A stretch of DNA of 64,000 nucleotides from Maricaulis maris. Lineage in GTDB: Bacteria; Pseudomonadota; Alphaproteobacteria; Caulobacterales; Maricaulaceae. Positions 16,938 to 25,681 of the stretch are shown piece by piece. The notes beneath the pieces were generated by a model. That model worked only from the letters and a program-made list of their open reading frames with translations, searched no databases and was not told the origin of the DNA. A program made the position numbers and the translations under genes. Position 1 is the first letter of the stretch. Each line of letters starts with the position of its first letter. The DNA lies in the NCBI RefSeq assembly GCF_003634045.1, contig NZ_RBIM01000005.1:1-64000 (forward strand), written 5' to 3'.

Positions 16938-19298
16938 ATGAGTTGTCAGCATTGCACATCAGATAAGGCCGACGAACATATGCATCACCAGCCCGTCGCG
17001 ACCGATCCGGTCTGCGGCATGGAGGTGCGGCTGGGTGCCGGCAAGCCCAGCTACGAGCACGCGGGAGACGCATACCATTTCTGCTCGCAGCGCTGTCATG
17101 ATCGTTTCGCTGAGGATCCCGAGCATTTTTTAAGCGGAGCCCATCGTGACGCGTATGAAGACATGCCGGCAGGTACGACATACACCTGTCCAATGGATCC
17201 CGAGATCATTCGCGACGAGCCGGGTGATTGCCCGATCTGCGGCATGGCGCTCGAGCCGATGGGGGTGCCAACCGGTCAAGAGGGGCCCAATCCTGAGTTA
17301 ATCGACTTCACACGTCGCTTCTGGTTCGGTGCCGCCCTGACCCTTCCGGTCCTGGTTCTGGCGATGGGGCCGATGCTTGGTCTCGGCTTCCTGCGCGAAG
17401 CCTTGGGTGAGACCCGCGCGGCTTGGGCTGAGCTGGTTCTGGCAACACCTGTCGTCCTGTGGTCGGGTTGGCCTTTTTTCGAGCGTGGCGTGAAGTCAGT
17501 CATTAACCGTCATCTCAACATGTTCACCCTGATCGCGATGGGAACCGGTGCGGCCTATCTTTTCAGTGTGGTGGCGGTGTTGGCGCCTGGACTATTTCCG
17601 GACGCCTTCCGCCACGCGAACGGTCATGTGGGCGTCTATTTTGAAGCGGCGGCGGTGATTATCGTTCTGGTGCTGCTCGGGCAGTTGATGGAGTTGCGGG
17701 CCCGGGAACAGACCGGTTCGGCGATCCGGGCCCTTCTGGATCTGGCGCCCAAGACGGCATTGCGGGTCAATGTGGATGGGGACGACGAGGAAGTGCCTCT
17801 CGAGCATATCCGTGAGGGCGACCATTTGCGTGTCCGTCCGGGCGAAAAAATTCCGGCCGATGGTGTTGTGGTCGACGGCCGGTCCTCGGTCGATGAATCG
17901 ATGATTTCCGGTGAGCCCGTCCCGGTCGAGAAGGTCAAGGGCGAGGCGGTCACCGGGGCGACGGTCAACGGCAATGGGAGTCTTGTGATTGCGGCTCGCC
18001 GGGTCGGCAAAGACACGGTGTTGAGCCAGATCGTGGAAATGGTTGCCAATGCCCAGCGCAGCCGAGCGCCCATCCAAAAGTTCGCTGACATGGCGTCGGG
18101 TCGTTTTGTGCCGGCCGTGATCGTCGTCGCGGCGATCGCGTTCATTTCCTGGTCGGTCTGGGGACCTGAACCGGCTTCGGCCTATGGCCTTATCGCGGCC
18201 GTTTCCGTCTTGATCATCGCCTGTCCCTGCGCACTGGGCTTGGCCACGCCCATGTCCGTGATGACCGCAACGGGGCGAGGCGCCCAGGCCGGAGTTCTGA
18301 TCAAGAATGCTGAGGCGCTCGAACGATTCGCCAAGGTTGATACACTGATTGTCGACAAGACCGGTACGCTGACCATGGGGCGCCCCGAACTCGCGGCCGT
18401 GATCGCGTTCGCGGGCCATCTGGAGGATGACGTCCTGCAAATGGCCGCAAGCCTCGAGCGCGGGTCCGAGCATCCACTCGCGGAGGCCATAGTACAAGGC
18501 GCCAAGAGTCGCGGGGCGACGATGGAAGTCGCCGACCAGTTCGAGGCCATCACGGGCAAGGGCGTGACAGGCCGGGTCTCCGGAAAGGCTATTGCTCTTG
18601 GCAATGCTGCGCTCATGGATGCCGCGGGCATTTCGGTCAGTGAGACCGCAACCGCCGACGCCAATGCTCGCCGGGACGAAGGTGAGACCGTGATGTTTGT
18701 TGCGATTGAAGGCCAACTGGCCGGCATGGTCTGCGTGGTCGATCCGATCAAACCGAGCGCGGCCCAGGCGCTTGAAGATCTTCAAGAACTGGGTTTCCGG
18801 CTGGTGATGGCAACCGGCGACAATGAGCGCACGGCCAGATCGGTTGCGGCCAGGCTCGGGCTGAACGATGTGCGGGCTGATGTATTGCCGCGTGACAAGG
18901 CCCGGATCGTGGAAGAGCTCCAGGCGGACGGGTGCAGGGTCGCCATGGCCGGCGATGGCGTCAATGACGCGCCCGCCCTTGCGCAGGCTGATGTCGGCAT
19001 TGCCATGGGGACTGGCGCTGATGTGGCGATCGAGAGCGCGGGCCTGACCCTTGTGAAAGGCGATCTGACCGGCATTGTCAGGGCCCGCAAGCTTGCCCTC
19101 GCGACTATGCGCAATATCCGCGAGAACCTGTTTTTTGCCCTGGTTTACAATGCTGCTGGCGTCCCGGTGGCGGCCGGCATTCTCTACCCGGTCTTCGGCA
19201 TCATGTTGTCACCAATGATAGCGGCTGCGGCGATGAGCCTGTCCTCCGTCTCGGTCATCACGAACTCCCTGCGCTTGAGGTCGGTCCGCTTGGGCTGA
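16938..19298 (+). CDS. copA: CopA-type Cu+-exporting P1B-ATPase
   Basis: The protein has 786 residues from ATG 16938, which follows AAGGAGG at 8 nt. The frame is open further up, but that would place the CueR operator inside the gene. Domains in order: a YHS domain (DPVCGMEV to [11 protein letters not shown]), a heavy-metal-binding domain ([22 protein letters not shown]), then the ATPase. The ATPase shows the CPC channel motif ([12 protein letters not shown], about residue 428), DKTGT phosphorylation site (about 473), SEHPLAEA and [10 protein letters not shown]. The last helices show YN and M-x2-SS, as in Cu+ pumps. The usual HMA (CxxC) N-terminal domain is absent. It moves cytosolic Cu+ to the periplasm. 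Confidence 0.95.
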   Translation: MSCQHCTSDKADEHMHHQPVATDPVCGMEVRLGAGKPSYEHAGDAYHFCSQRCHDRFAEDPEHFLSGAHRDAYEDMPAGTTYTCPMDPEIIRDEPGDCPICGMALEPMGVPTGQEGPNPELIDFTRRFWFGAALTLPVLVLAMGPMLGLGFLREALGETRAAWAELVLATPVVLWSGWPFFERGVKSVINRHLNMFTLIAMGTGAAYLFSVVAVLAPGLFPDAFRHANGHVGVYFEAAAVIIVLVLLGQLMELRAREQTGSAIRALLDLAPKTALRVNVDGDDEEVPLEHIREGDHLRVRPGEKIPADGVVVDGRSSVDESMISGEPVPVEKVKGEAVTGATVNGNGSLVIAARRVGKDTVLSQIVEMVANAQRSRAPIQKFADMASGRFVPAVIVVAAIAFISWSVWGPEPASAYGLIAAVSVLIIACPCALGLATPMSVMTATGRGAQAGVLIKNAEALERFAKVDTLIVDKTGTLTMGRPELAAVIAFAGHLEDDVLQMAASLERGSEHPLAEAIVQGAKSRGATMEVADQFEAITGKGVTGRVSGKAIALGNAALMDAAGISVSETATADANARRDEGETVMFVAIEGQLAGMVCVVDPIKPSAAQALEDLQELGFRLVMATGDNERTARSVAARLGLNDVRADVLPRDKARIVEELQADGCRVAMAGDGVNDAPALAQADVGIAMGTGADVAIESAGLTLVKGDLTGIVRARKLALATMRNIRENLFFALVYNAAGVPVAAGILYPVFGIMLSPMIAAAAMSLSSVSVITNSLRLRSVRLG

Positions 19299-19310
19299 GG
19301 GAAAACTCGT

Positions 19311-19355
19311 GGACGTGCGTATCTCCATCAAACCAAGGTGGAGATACGCGTGTCC
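19311..19355 (+). promoter_or_regulatory. Long hairpin over the start of the DUF2231 gene
   Basis: GCGTATCTCCA (19317-19327) and TGGAGATACGC (19339-19349) pair perfectly across an 11-nt loop. The outer GGAC/GTCC flanks extend the stem to 17 bp with two mismatches. The 3' arm contains the GGAG that would serve as ribosome site for GTG 19350. There is no T tract, so it is more likely to affect translation of the downstream gene, or copA mRNA stability, than to terminate (inference). Confidence 0.5.
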
Positions 19356-20108
19356 GGATTTCGAATAGGCATGATGGCGGTGTGTGCCATCGTTGCAGCG
19401 GCCGGCTTGTCCGCCGCCGGATGGAGCCATCCGCCTGCGGAACACGATCCGCCCGCTGCCGGACAAGTTGAGCCGGCGACCACGTCACGAGAGGCTGAGA
19501 CAAGCGTGAGACCGACGTCCGAACCGGCTGCCATGCAGATGGTTGGGTCGGATCATGTGCATGATGGCGAAGAGTCTCCTCATATGGATGAGCTTGATCA
19601 CGCTGACGCGTTGTCCCCGACGACGGCCGGGCACGCCCATTGGGGTGAACGGGGCGCTTCGACGCCTTTCGAGCGGGCCATGTCGCGACTCGGGGCTTTC
19701 CACTCTGTTGCAGTACATTTCCCGATTGGCCTGATCCTCGCCGCTGCCCTCGCACAGGCACTCTCATTGGCTGGGCGTTTGCCCGCTGGAGCGGAAACGG
19801 TCCGCTTTCTCGTTTGGACAGGCGCGGCGACAGGAGCGCTCGCTGTCCTGCTGGGTTGGGCTCATTCGGGGCCAATGGCAACCGGCGAGACGGGGGTGAT
19901 GTTAGCGCACCGGGTCATCGGCACCGGCCTTTTGGTCGGATTGGCCGGGCTTGCACTGCTGGGGGAATGGTCGCGCAAGACTGACAGCCAGACGCCGGCG
20001 CTTCTCTTCTCGCTGATGCTGTTCGGACTTGCCGCAGCCCTCATGCTCAACGGCTTTCTTGGCGGAGCGCTCGCCCATGGCGGCTTGCGCCACCTGTTCG
20101 GTGGCTGA
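19350..20108 (+). CDS. DUF2231 membrane protein with His-rich periplasmic linker
   Basis: The product has 252 residues from GTG 19350 (GGAG 6 nt upstream); an earlier GTG at 19338 lies inside a hairpin loop, and ATG 19371 is also possible. A signal or anchor segment (MMAVCAIVAAAGLSAAG) leads to a variable His/Met/Glu/Asp-rich stretch (about 30-100, including DHVHDGEESPHMDELDHAD). Then come four hydrophobic helices beginning FHSVAVHFPIGLILAAALAQAL, the DUF2231 signature. The family is often found near copper and cytochrome genes; its function is unknown. The acidic His/Met linker could bind metal. Confidence 0.75.
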   Translation: MSGFRIGMMAVCAIVAAAGLSAAGWSHPPAEHDPPAAGQVEPATTSREAETSVRPTSEPAAMQMVGSDHVHDGEESPHMDELDHADALSPTTAGHAHWGERGASTPFERAMSRLGAFHSVAVHFPIGLILAAALAQALSLAGRLPAGAETVRFLVWTGAATGALAVLLGWAHSGPMATGETGVMLAHRVIGTGLLVGLAGLALLGEWSRKTDSQTPALLFSLMLFGLAAALMLNGFLGGALAHGGLRHLFGG

Positions 20109-20140
20109 CCCGAATTCGAGACCCTCAAAGGAGATTGATG

Positions 20141-20584
20141 ATGCATCGTACTTTGGCTTTGACGATGGTTTTGGCTACGAGCCTTTCGACACCGGCCCTC
20201 GCGAACGAGGTGGACGAGATCGAACAGGTTTTGGAAAACTATTCCGGCGCCCTGTCGGACGAGGATGTCGCGGCGGCCGAACGCTGGGTGATGGCGGAGG
20301 GGGAAGACTTCACCATTTTCGAGGGAAGTGGCAGTGATATCGGCTGGGCCGTATATCGCGACCACCATCTCGTGCCCGAATTTGCCGCCGAGCACGTGAC
20401 ATTCCATGTGTACGACTGGTCAGGGTATTCTGTCCAAGTTGATCAGGAAATGGCATTTGCGACCTTCGACATCCGGATGGAGTATGAAGTCCGGGGCGAG
20501 GCCCGTGAACGGGATGCCCACGGCACCGCTATTCTGGTCCGCACCGGAGATGGGTGGAAGCTTGCCCATCTACACACATCCTGA
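20141..20584 (+). CDS. Secreted SnoaL/NTF2-like protein
   Basis: ATG 20141 is best placed behind AAAGGAGA (spacing 7); two earlier start codons lie in frame. The 147-residue product has a signal peptide (TLALTMVLATSLSTPALA) and an NTF2-like fold pattern: helix EVDEIEQVLENYSGALSDEDVAAAERWV, then strands ending RTGDGWKLAHLHTS. Such domains form a small cone-shaped pocket. No catalytic residues can be assigned. It is probably co-transcribed with the DUF2231 gene. Confidence 0.65.
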   Translation: MHRTLALTMVLATSLSTPALANEVDEIEQVLENYSGALSDEDVAAAERWVMAEGEDFTIFEGSGSDIGWAVYRDHHLVPEFAAEHVTFHVYDWSGYSVQVDQEMAFATFDIRMEYEVRGEARERDAHGTAILVRTGDGWKLAHLHTS

Positions 20585-20596
20585 CGGAGGGCTTTG

Positions 20597-20902
20597 ATGT
20601 CCGATGAACACATGAATGATGTCCTGGAACGGATCGCTGCCGATCATACAAGTCTGGACCTCGAGCGCTTCCAGAAGAATGTTTGGGACGGTCTTGAAGC
20701 GCCGGCTCGTCGTGTGCCGGACATTTCGGGGCTATCAACTGGCCTGGCGATCCGTGCCGCACCTGCCGTTCTGGCGCTACTGGTCGGTAGCGTCGTCGGG
20801 GTTGGCCTGGCTCCGTCTGGCGAGCCCGACTTGCTCGCTGTATTTGGCGCCCGTGCCGAATTGCCTTTGACAACCCTAATGGGCGAGGGGACTGAGCTGT
20901 GA
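20597..20902 (+). CDS. CnrY-like single-pass anti-sigma factor
   Basis: The 101-residue protein starts at ATG 20597, 6 nt after GGAGG. A cytoplasmic N-terminal part with an amphipathic segment (LDLERFQKNVWDGLEAP) is followed by one membrane helix (APAVLALLVGSVVGVGLA, about residues 53-70) and a short periplasmic tail. Sequence alone would not identify it. Its size, topology and position directly before a CnrX-like sensor and an ECF sigma factor match the cnrYXH order of Cupriavidus, where CnrY holds CnrH at the membrane. It overlaps the next gene by 4 bp. Confidence 0.6.
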   Translation: MSDEHMNDVLERIAADHTSLDLERFQKNVWDGLEAPARRVPDISGLSTGLAIRAAPAVLALLVGSVVGVGLAPSGEPDLLAVFGARAELPLTTLMGEGTEL

Positions 20903-21333
20903 TCTGGCGCGCAGGCGTTACAGCGGCAATCTTGGGGCTTCTGGGCGGACTGGCAGGCGTGTGGCTGGGCGCTCAGCTAGGCAATCGTTCCGATACCGTG
21001 ACGGTCAGCCTTCACGCCGTGATTCACGGCCAGCTCCATTTGACCCGCGATCAGGAAGCGGAAATCGAGGCCTTGGAGGCGGATTTTGCTCGCGAAAAAT
21101 CTGCCTTCGACCAACGACTGGCAGAGGCCCGGCACGCGATCGGCACGTCCTTGATGGAAAGTCGGGAAATGTCACCGGAAGTCGTCGAGGCTGCAGAGGC
21201 CCTTCATGATGTGATGGGCGAATTGCAGCTGTCCACGCTCAATCACATCCTCGCCATGCGCGCCGTGATGGACGTCGAGCAGCGCGAAATATTCGATGCG
21301 CGCCTGGCGGCGGCCCTTGATGCCGAACGCTGA
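20899..21333 (+). CDS. CnrX-like periplasmic metal sensor
   Basis: The 144-residue product has an N-terminal membrane anchor (AAILGLLGGLAGVWLGAQLG) and a helical periplasmic domain. CnrX binds Ni/Co through H42, H46, E63, H119 and M123. Here H39, H43, E60, H116 and M120 occupy the same positions with a constant offset of 3 (LHAVIHGQLHLT, then NHILAM), so the whole ligand set is kept. The protein should sense a divalent metal in the periplasm and release the sigma factor through the CnrY-like partner. It overlaps both neighbouring genes. Confidence 0.82.
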   Translation: MIWRAGVTAAILGLLGGLAGVWLGAQLGNRSDTVTVSLHAVIHGQLHLTRDQEAEIEALEADFAREKSAFDQRLAEARHAIGTSLMESREMSPEVVEAAEALHDVMGELQLSTLNHILAMRAVMDVEQREIFDARLAAALDAER

Positions 21334-21889
21334 CGCCCCCGGTCTGACGCCCAGCGACGAACAATTGGCTTGCCGGGCGCGGGCGGGCGATCGAATGGCC
21401 TTCAATCGCCTGATGCAACGCCACGCGCCCCGGCTGGTGAATTTCCTCGAACGGCAGCTCGGCAGTCGGTCCGATGCCGACGATGTTGCGCAGAACACTT
21501 TTATCGCCATCCACCGAAACCTTCACCGCTTCGACGAGACCCGCGCCTTCGTAACCTGGATGTTTGTGATCGCCCGGAACAAGGCGAAGGACCATCATCG
21601 CCGCCGCGCGGTGCGCAACTGGATAGGCCTGGAAGAACCTTCGGTGCCCGCGCCAGTCGATCCGACCACACCTGAACGGATCGTTTCTGACCGGGATGAG
21701 CTGGCGCGCGTGAATACTGCCATCCAAGCCATGCCCGAGGGTTTGCGGACACCGCTCTTGCTTTCCGTAATCGACGGGATGAGCCACGCTGAAATCGGAT
21801 CGGTCATGGGCTTGTCTGAAAAGGCTGCGGAAGTGCGTGTCTACCGGGCGCGCAGGCGGTTGCGGGACAGCTTTCCGCCTGAGGGATAA
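21320..21889 (+). CDS. CnrH-like ECF sigma factor
   Basis: The sigma-70 family protein of the extracytoplasmic-function class has 189 residues from ATG 21320, inside the end of the sensor gene. Region 2 (DADDVAQNTFIAIHRNLHRFDETRAFVTWMFVIARN) opens -10 DNA. Region 4 (SHAEIGSVMGLSEKAAEVRVYRARRRLRDSF) is the -35 reading HTH. With the two genes before it, it forms a YXH-type regulatory triad. Likely targets are genes of this island, but no sigma-specific promoter motif was identified. Confidence 0.85.
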   Translation: MPNADAPGLTPSDEQLACRARAGDRMAFNRLMQRHAPRLVNFLERQLGSRSDADDVAQNTFIAIHRNLHRFDETRAFVTWMFVIARNKAKDHHRRRAVRNWIGLEEPSVPAPVDPTTPERIVSDRDELARVNTAIQAMPEGLRTPLLLSVIDGMSHAEIGSVMGLSEKAAEVRVYRARRRLRDSFPPEG

Positions 21890-21946
21890 CCCGATGGGCT
21901 GCGTACGGGACGTTCTGATTGCTCGCAGATCGCCCCGGAGGCCCCC

Positions 21947-22669
21947 ATGACCGTGCTGCTTCGCTGGACCCTTCGCATTCACAAGTGGCTCGCCCTGGTG
22001 GTCGGAATTCAGATCGTACTATGGATTGCCGGCGGCGTTGTGATGAGCGCCTTGCCGCTGGACCGGGTTCGCGGGGAACACAACATCGCGGAGTTCACGG
22101 CACCGGCGCTCGATGTGTCAGGGGTCCTGCCAGTGCAGGCCGCACTCTCTGACCTCGCGATCGGAGGGGCGCTTGAAGCTATCGATCTGCGCGTATGGCA
22201 GGGCCGTGTCGTTTACTGTGTCACCGAACTGAGCGGGGCGAGCGTACTCGTGGACGCCGAGACAGGGGAACGCCTCACACCGATTTCCCGTGAAATGGCG
22301 ATTGAGATAGCCAGCGCCGATCATGCTGATCGACCGGAAATCGCTGCCGTTCGATTCTTCGATGAACCGAGCTGGGAATACCGTCGCTCCGGGTCGGCCT
22401 GGCGGATCGATTTCGCGGATGGCGAGGGCACGCGCATCTATGTGTCTCCGGAGACAGGGATGGTGACTGCGCGCAGGAATGATACCTGGCGCGTCTTCGA
22501 CTTCTTCTGGATGCTCCACATCATGGACTATGAGGAGCGGGAAAACTTCAACAATCCCCTGCTGATCACAGCGTCGGTGTTTGCATTGGTTACGGTGCTC
22601 GCCGGCTTGCTTTTGCTCGTCTTGCGTTTGCAGCGCTTGGTCCGAATGGAATTGGCAAAGCGCCGTTAA
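21947..22669 (+). CDS. PepSY-associated membrane protein
   Basis: The 240-residue product has an N-terminal membrane helix with the PepSY-TM pattern (RWTLRIHKWLALVVGIQIVLWIAGG). A periplasmic domain of about 150 residues contains a PepSY-like unit (SWEYRRSGSAWRIDFADGEGTRIYVSPETG). A second helix follows near the C-terminus (LLITASVFALVTVLAGLLLLVL). Proteins of this type accompany iron and copper uptake or reductase systems. An exact function cannot be given. It lies 57 bp after the sigma gene on the same strand. Confidence 0.7.
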   Translation: MTVLLRWTLRIHKWLALVVGIQIVLWIAGGVVMSALPLDRVRGEHNIAEFTAPALDVSGVLPVQAALSDLAIGGALEAIDLRVWQGRVVYCVTELSGASVLVDAETGERLTPISREMAIEIASADHADRPEIAAVRFFDEPSWEYRRSGSAWRIDFADGEGTRIYVSPETGMVTARRNDTWRVFDFFWMLHIMDYEERENFNNPLLITASVFALVTVLAGLLLLVLRLQRLVRMELAKRR

Positions 22670-22747
22670 GCAGATCGTCGGCTTGAGGGATGCGCGCGTC
22701 CTCCGCGTATTCTGGCAAGGGCCGATGGAGGGACTGACATCGCAGGT

Positions 22748-23824
22748 TTGATAACGATCGGGACGGCATTCGCGGGTCGCGACAATCGGCTCACGCCGAT
22801 CCGTCTGGTGTTGGCGGCTGCCGTGCTTGCTGAACATGCAATTATCGTTACGCAGGGGCCCACGTTGCCGCCCCCATTGGTCATCAATGGCTGGTCGCTC
22901 AGTTATGCGGCGGTAAATGCTTTTTTCGTCCTGAGCGGTTTTCTGATCGCCGACAGTCTCGAGCGTCGATCCAATCCATTCCAGTTCGCCGCGGCGCGCA
23001 TGCTTCGGATCTGGCCAGCGTTGCTCGCTCTTTCGCTTCTGGCCGTCCTGGCCATTGGTCCAGTTGTAACAGACCTGAGCGCCGCATCTTATTTCGGCTC
23101 ATTGCAGACGTTGAGCTTTCCCGTCCAAGTACTTGGCTTTCTTGATACGAGCCAGGGCCCCGCAGGCATCTTCTCGGACAATCCTTGGGCGGGCGAGTTC
23201 TCGGCGACTCTCTGGACCTTGCGCTATGAGGTGCTGGCCTATGCTGGTGCTGCGCTGATTTTCTTCTCTCCGCTGCCTTGGGGGCGGGGCGCTAAACTTT
23301 TCCTTTTTGTCGGAGTGACCGCCGCTTATTTGGTCGTCCGGTCCTTCTGGTCCGATGCGCCGGCCATGATCGAGAGCGGCCTGCGTCTGGCGTCGGCGTT
23401 CACTCTGGGCATGCTGGTTCATGTTTGGCGTGAAAAGATTCCGGTTCTTCCTTGGCCGACCCTAATTGTATTGCCGGTCTGGATTGCGTTGGGCAGTCAT
23501 CCCTTGGCAGAGGTATTTCTCAACCTCACACTGGCGTCCATATTGTTTGCGGTCGCCTTTGCAGGGCTGGGGCGCTGGCCGACCGGCGCCCGCCTGCCCG
23601 ACTGGTCCTATGGTATTTATATCTGGCATTATCCGGTCATGCAGGTGGTGCTGTACTGGTATCCAGCGGCGGACCCGCTGGAGGTCGCCATTTATTCAAT
23701 TCCCGTTACGCTTTTGATTTCCGCCGCGTCCTGGTCCTGGATCGAGAAGCCCAGCTTGGCGGGCAAGGCTGGATTGGGCCGCTGGTTGGAGCTGGCTTTC
23801 AAGGGGATGCGGCCATCCCCCTGA
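22748..23824 (+). CDS. Acyltransferase-3 family membrane protein (OafA-like)
   Basis: About 358 residues with ten membrane helices and the family start pattern RLTPIRLVLAAAVLAEHA, where the His is catalytic. Also present are NAFFVLSGFLIADSLERR and AARMLRIWPALLAL. Such enzymes O-acylate cell-surface glycans. The start is uncertain: TTG 22748 lacks a good ribosome site, and the frame is open back to the preceding stop without an ATG. It is the last gene of the plus-strand run and shows no obvious link to metal handling. Confidence 0.75.
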   Translation: MITIGTAFAGRDNRLTPIRLVLAAAVLAEHAIIVTQGPTLPPPLVINGWSLSYAAVNAFFVLSGFLIADSLERRSNPFQFAAARMLRIWPALLALSLLAVLAIGPVVTDLSAASYFGSLQTLSFPVQVLGFLDTSQGPAGIFSDNPWAGEFSATLWTLRYEVLAYAGAALIFFSPLPWGRGAKLFLFVGVTAAYLVVRSFWSDAPAMIESGLRLASAFTLGMLVHVWREKIPVLPWPTLIVLPVWIALGSHPLAEVFLNLTLASILFAVAFAGLGRWPTGARLPDWSYGIYIWHYPVMQVVLYWYPAADPLEVAIYSIPVTLLISAASWSWIEKPSLAGKAGLGRWLELAFKGMRPSP

Positions 23825-23835
23825 GGCCGGCATGG

Positions 23836-24162
23836 TCAGTGGTGTGATAATTCGGCGTCAGCGATCTGGAACCCGTCCGCAGTATTCACGACGGTAATCA
23901 TCAGGTGTGCACCTGGCCGGAAGAGATCGAAATCCACGGTCTCAGCTACAGAGAAGCGCATCGTCATGGCCGACATGCCCAGCTCGGTAAGAGCTTCATG
24001 ACTGACGACAGCAGTGCGCCCATCAGCGTCGGCTGTCCGCACCTCCGCCGCGACCGTCGAGCTGGCCTCGGTATGCCCGTGATGGTTTCCATCGTGGCTA
24101 GGCTGATCATGGTGGTCGACTGTCGTGAAGATCAGGGCAGACGCGGCAATAAGTGTGATCAT
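23836..24162 (-). CDS. CusF-like periplasmic copper-binding protein
   Basis: The 108-residue protein has a hydrophobic export segment (MITLIAASALIF), a His-rich linker (DHHDQPSHDGNHHGH) and a CusF-type domain. The ligands are H55, M63, M66 and M68 in SHEALTELGMSAMTM. Spacing equals that of CusF H36-W44-M47-M49, but the Trp that caps copper is Met. It would carry or buffer Cu+/Ag+ in the periplasm, serving the CusCBA pump encoded at 10.3-16.5 kb. It is transcribed toward the acyltransferase gene, convergent with the rest of the island. Confidence 0.75.
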   Translation of the reverse strand: MITLIAASALIFTTVDHHDQPSHDGNHHGHTEASSTVAAEVRTADADGRTAVVSHEALTELGMSAMTMRFSVAETVDFDLFRPGAHLMITVVNTADGFQIADAELSHH

Positions 24163-24671
24163 GGGGTCTCATTTCTGGGTTGATGAAGGGACTTCAGCAT
24201 TACGCGCAAACTGGCGTCACCCCTCACGCAAGCAAGCCGCCAGCACGTTGGCCAGCGCCGACTTTACCCCGAGCGTAAGCCCAGCAAAACAAGATATCAC
24301 CGGCCTATGAGGAAGCGCGCCGCATCACATGGGCAATCTGGCAGCTGCGGGTTTAAGGTGCATTTTGAAATAGTCCGCATCTAGTTGGTTTGGAATTTGC
24401 GGGATGCTCGAGTTCTTCCCGTAGCGCCGGGGAAGATGCGCTGTTGGTTGAACGTGTGAAACGCAAGGTGTCCCGGGCAATGACATCCATGTCTACATGA
24501 ATTGACCCGACAGTGGGGAGATCGCGTTGCCAAATCGGCGCCCGCGCTTCAGCCGGCGTCTTCTTGTCAGGCGACAACTATGGGGCGTCGGTTCGCTCAA
24601 CTTTCCTGTTGTCACCGCGCCGTTGCCAATTGGAACTTATTGTTTTTCTTGCATTATTGGAATTCTGTGGT
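24163..24671. other. Intergenic stretch with no convincing gene
   Basis: About 500 bp between the CusF-like gene and the hypothetical ORF at 24672. Short overlapping ORFs occur on both strands, none with a recognisable domain or good ribosome site. No transposon end matching the one at 32625 was found. Confidence 0.5.
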
Positions 24672-25358
24672 ATGGTCATCACAACTCTTATTCAGAAAAT
24701 ATGGAGGTCGCCGTTGCGGCTCTTTTGTCTCCGCCTGCCGTCGGAAGAAACGGCTATTGCGTCGCTCAGTGAGTGGGTTGGCCACGCGGGCTCGCCCAGA
24801 CGCATTCCGGAATGGGTCGGTGGAAAGCGGCAGGCCCTGGATCAGCATTTCCCGTGCTTCTTCGGGCAACCTGGCAGTATCTCCCGCCGCATGGTCCGCT
24901 GCGAGCGCTTTCCAGACGATGCCGAGAGTGTTCGCATCACTCAGTCCGAGCCGTACATGCAATCGACGGAGCGGGCAGTCCTAGCCATCGCGGCGATTGA
25001 GGGCGATTGTCGTAGTTTTAATTTTGACGGTCACCTGGATGTCACTAGTGCAGAGGGATCTATCTTATTTCTCGCTGGTGAGGTGTACCGCGCCAGGAGC
25101 TATGATGCTGATCCGGTGTTCTGGCCTTGTATCGTTCAGTCGCCGGCGGACATTGGTCGAGCGACGCCATGGTTTCCCTTGATCCTGCGCCCATTCGAAC
25201 TTTCCGAGTGGTTTCGTCCTACCTACGGTCACACTGACTTGATCCGTGATCTCCCAACTGGTTCGCTACGCGTGAAGCATACGAGCTATACTGCGGAGCG
25301 ACCGAGGTCGGCTTTTGAAGTGAAGCCAGCTCGCGAGGCATGGGAATCCTTTGGATAG
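24672..25358 (+). CDS. Hypothetical protein, unknown function
   Basis: The 228-residue frame from ATG 24672 begins MVITTLIQKIWRSPLRLF and ends PAREAWESFG. It has a mixed, soluble-protein composition with several Trp and Phe. The frame is open further upstream, but that part looks non-coding. No motif or family is recognised. Base composition is closer to the lower-G+C transposon area than to the metal operons. It might be transposon cargo or a decayed gene. Confidence 0.4.
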   Translation: MVITTLIQKIWRSPLRLFCLRLPSEETAIASLSEWVGHAGSPRRIPEWVGGKRQALDQHFPCFFGQPGSISRRMVRCERFPDDAESVRITQSEPYMQSTERAVLAIAAIEGDCRSFNFDGHLDVTSAEGSILFLAGEVYRARSYDADPVFWPCIVQSPADIGRATPWFPLILRPFELSEWFRPTYGHTDLIRDLPTGSLRVKHTSYTAERPRSAFEVKPAREAWESFG

Positions 25359-25681
25359 CCTAGCCTAAGCATAGCAGGGTTTCAGCTCTCTCGGGCCCCG
25401 GCTGAAGTGGGGCGGGCTTTACGTAGTCGGCCCCACCTAAGCCGACACCTGTTCAATCTGGGTAAAATTTGGCGGGCGCGATCTACCAGCTGTGCGCGAG
25501 GCTCGTGGCGCATCGAGCTGGTGGCCGCCCTAGAAGGCTTATTGATTTGCAGGGTTGAGCGTCTATCGAAGGTTTCTGAGCCATTTCGTTGGAGTTTTTA
25601 GAACGCCAAGTGGTCTTCCCGTCAGGCGAGGTGCCTGCCCTCCAAAACGCACTAGTAGATGAGTCTCTCAATAGGATTAGA
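25359..25681. other. Intergenic stretch, nothing recognised
   Basis: About 320 bp. A 64-codon plus-strand frame exists (25407-25601) but is Arg-rich and unconvincing. No RNA gene, terminator or repeat was identified. Confidence 0.4.

Noticed and set aside
24540-24580. Left transposon end at TGTCAGGCGACAAC
   Set aside because: Only about 8 of 13 bases agree with the other end, and no repeat array follows.
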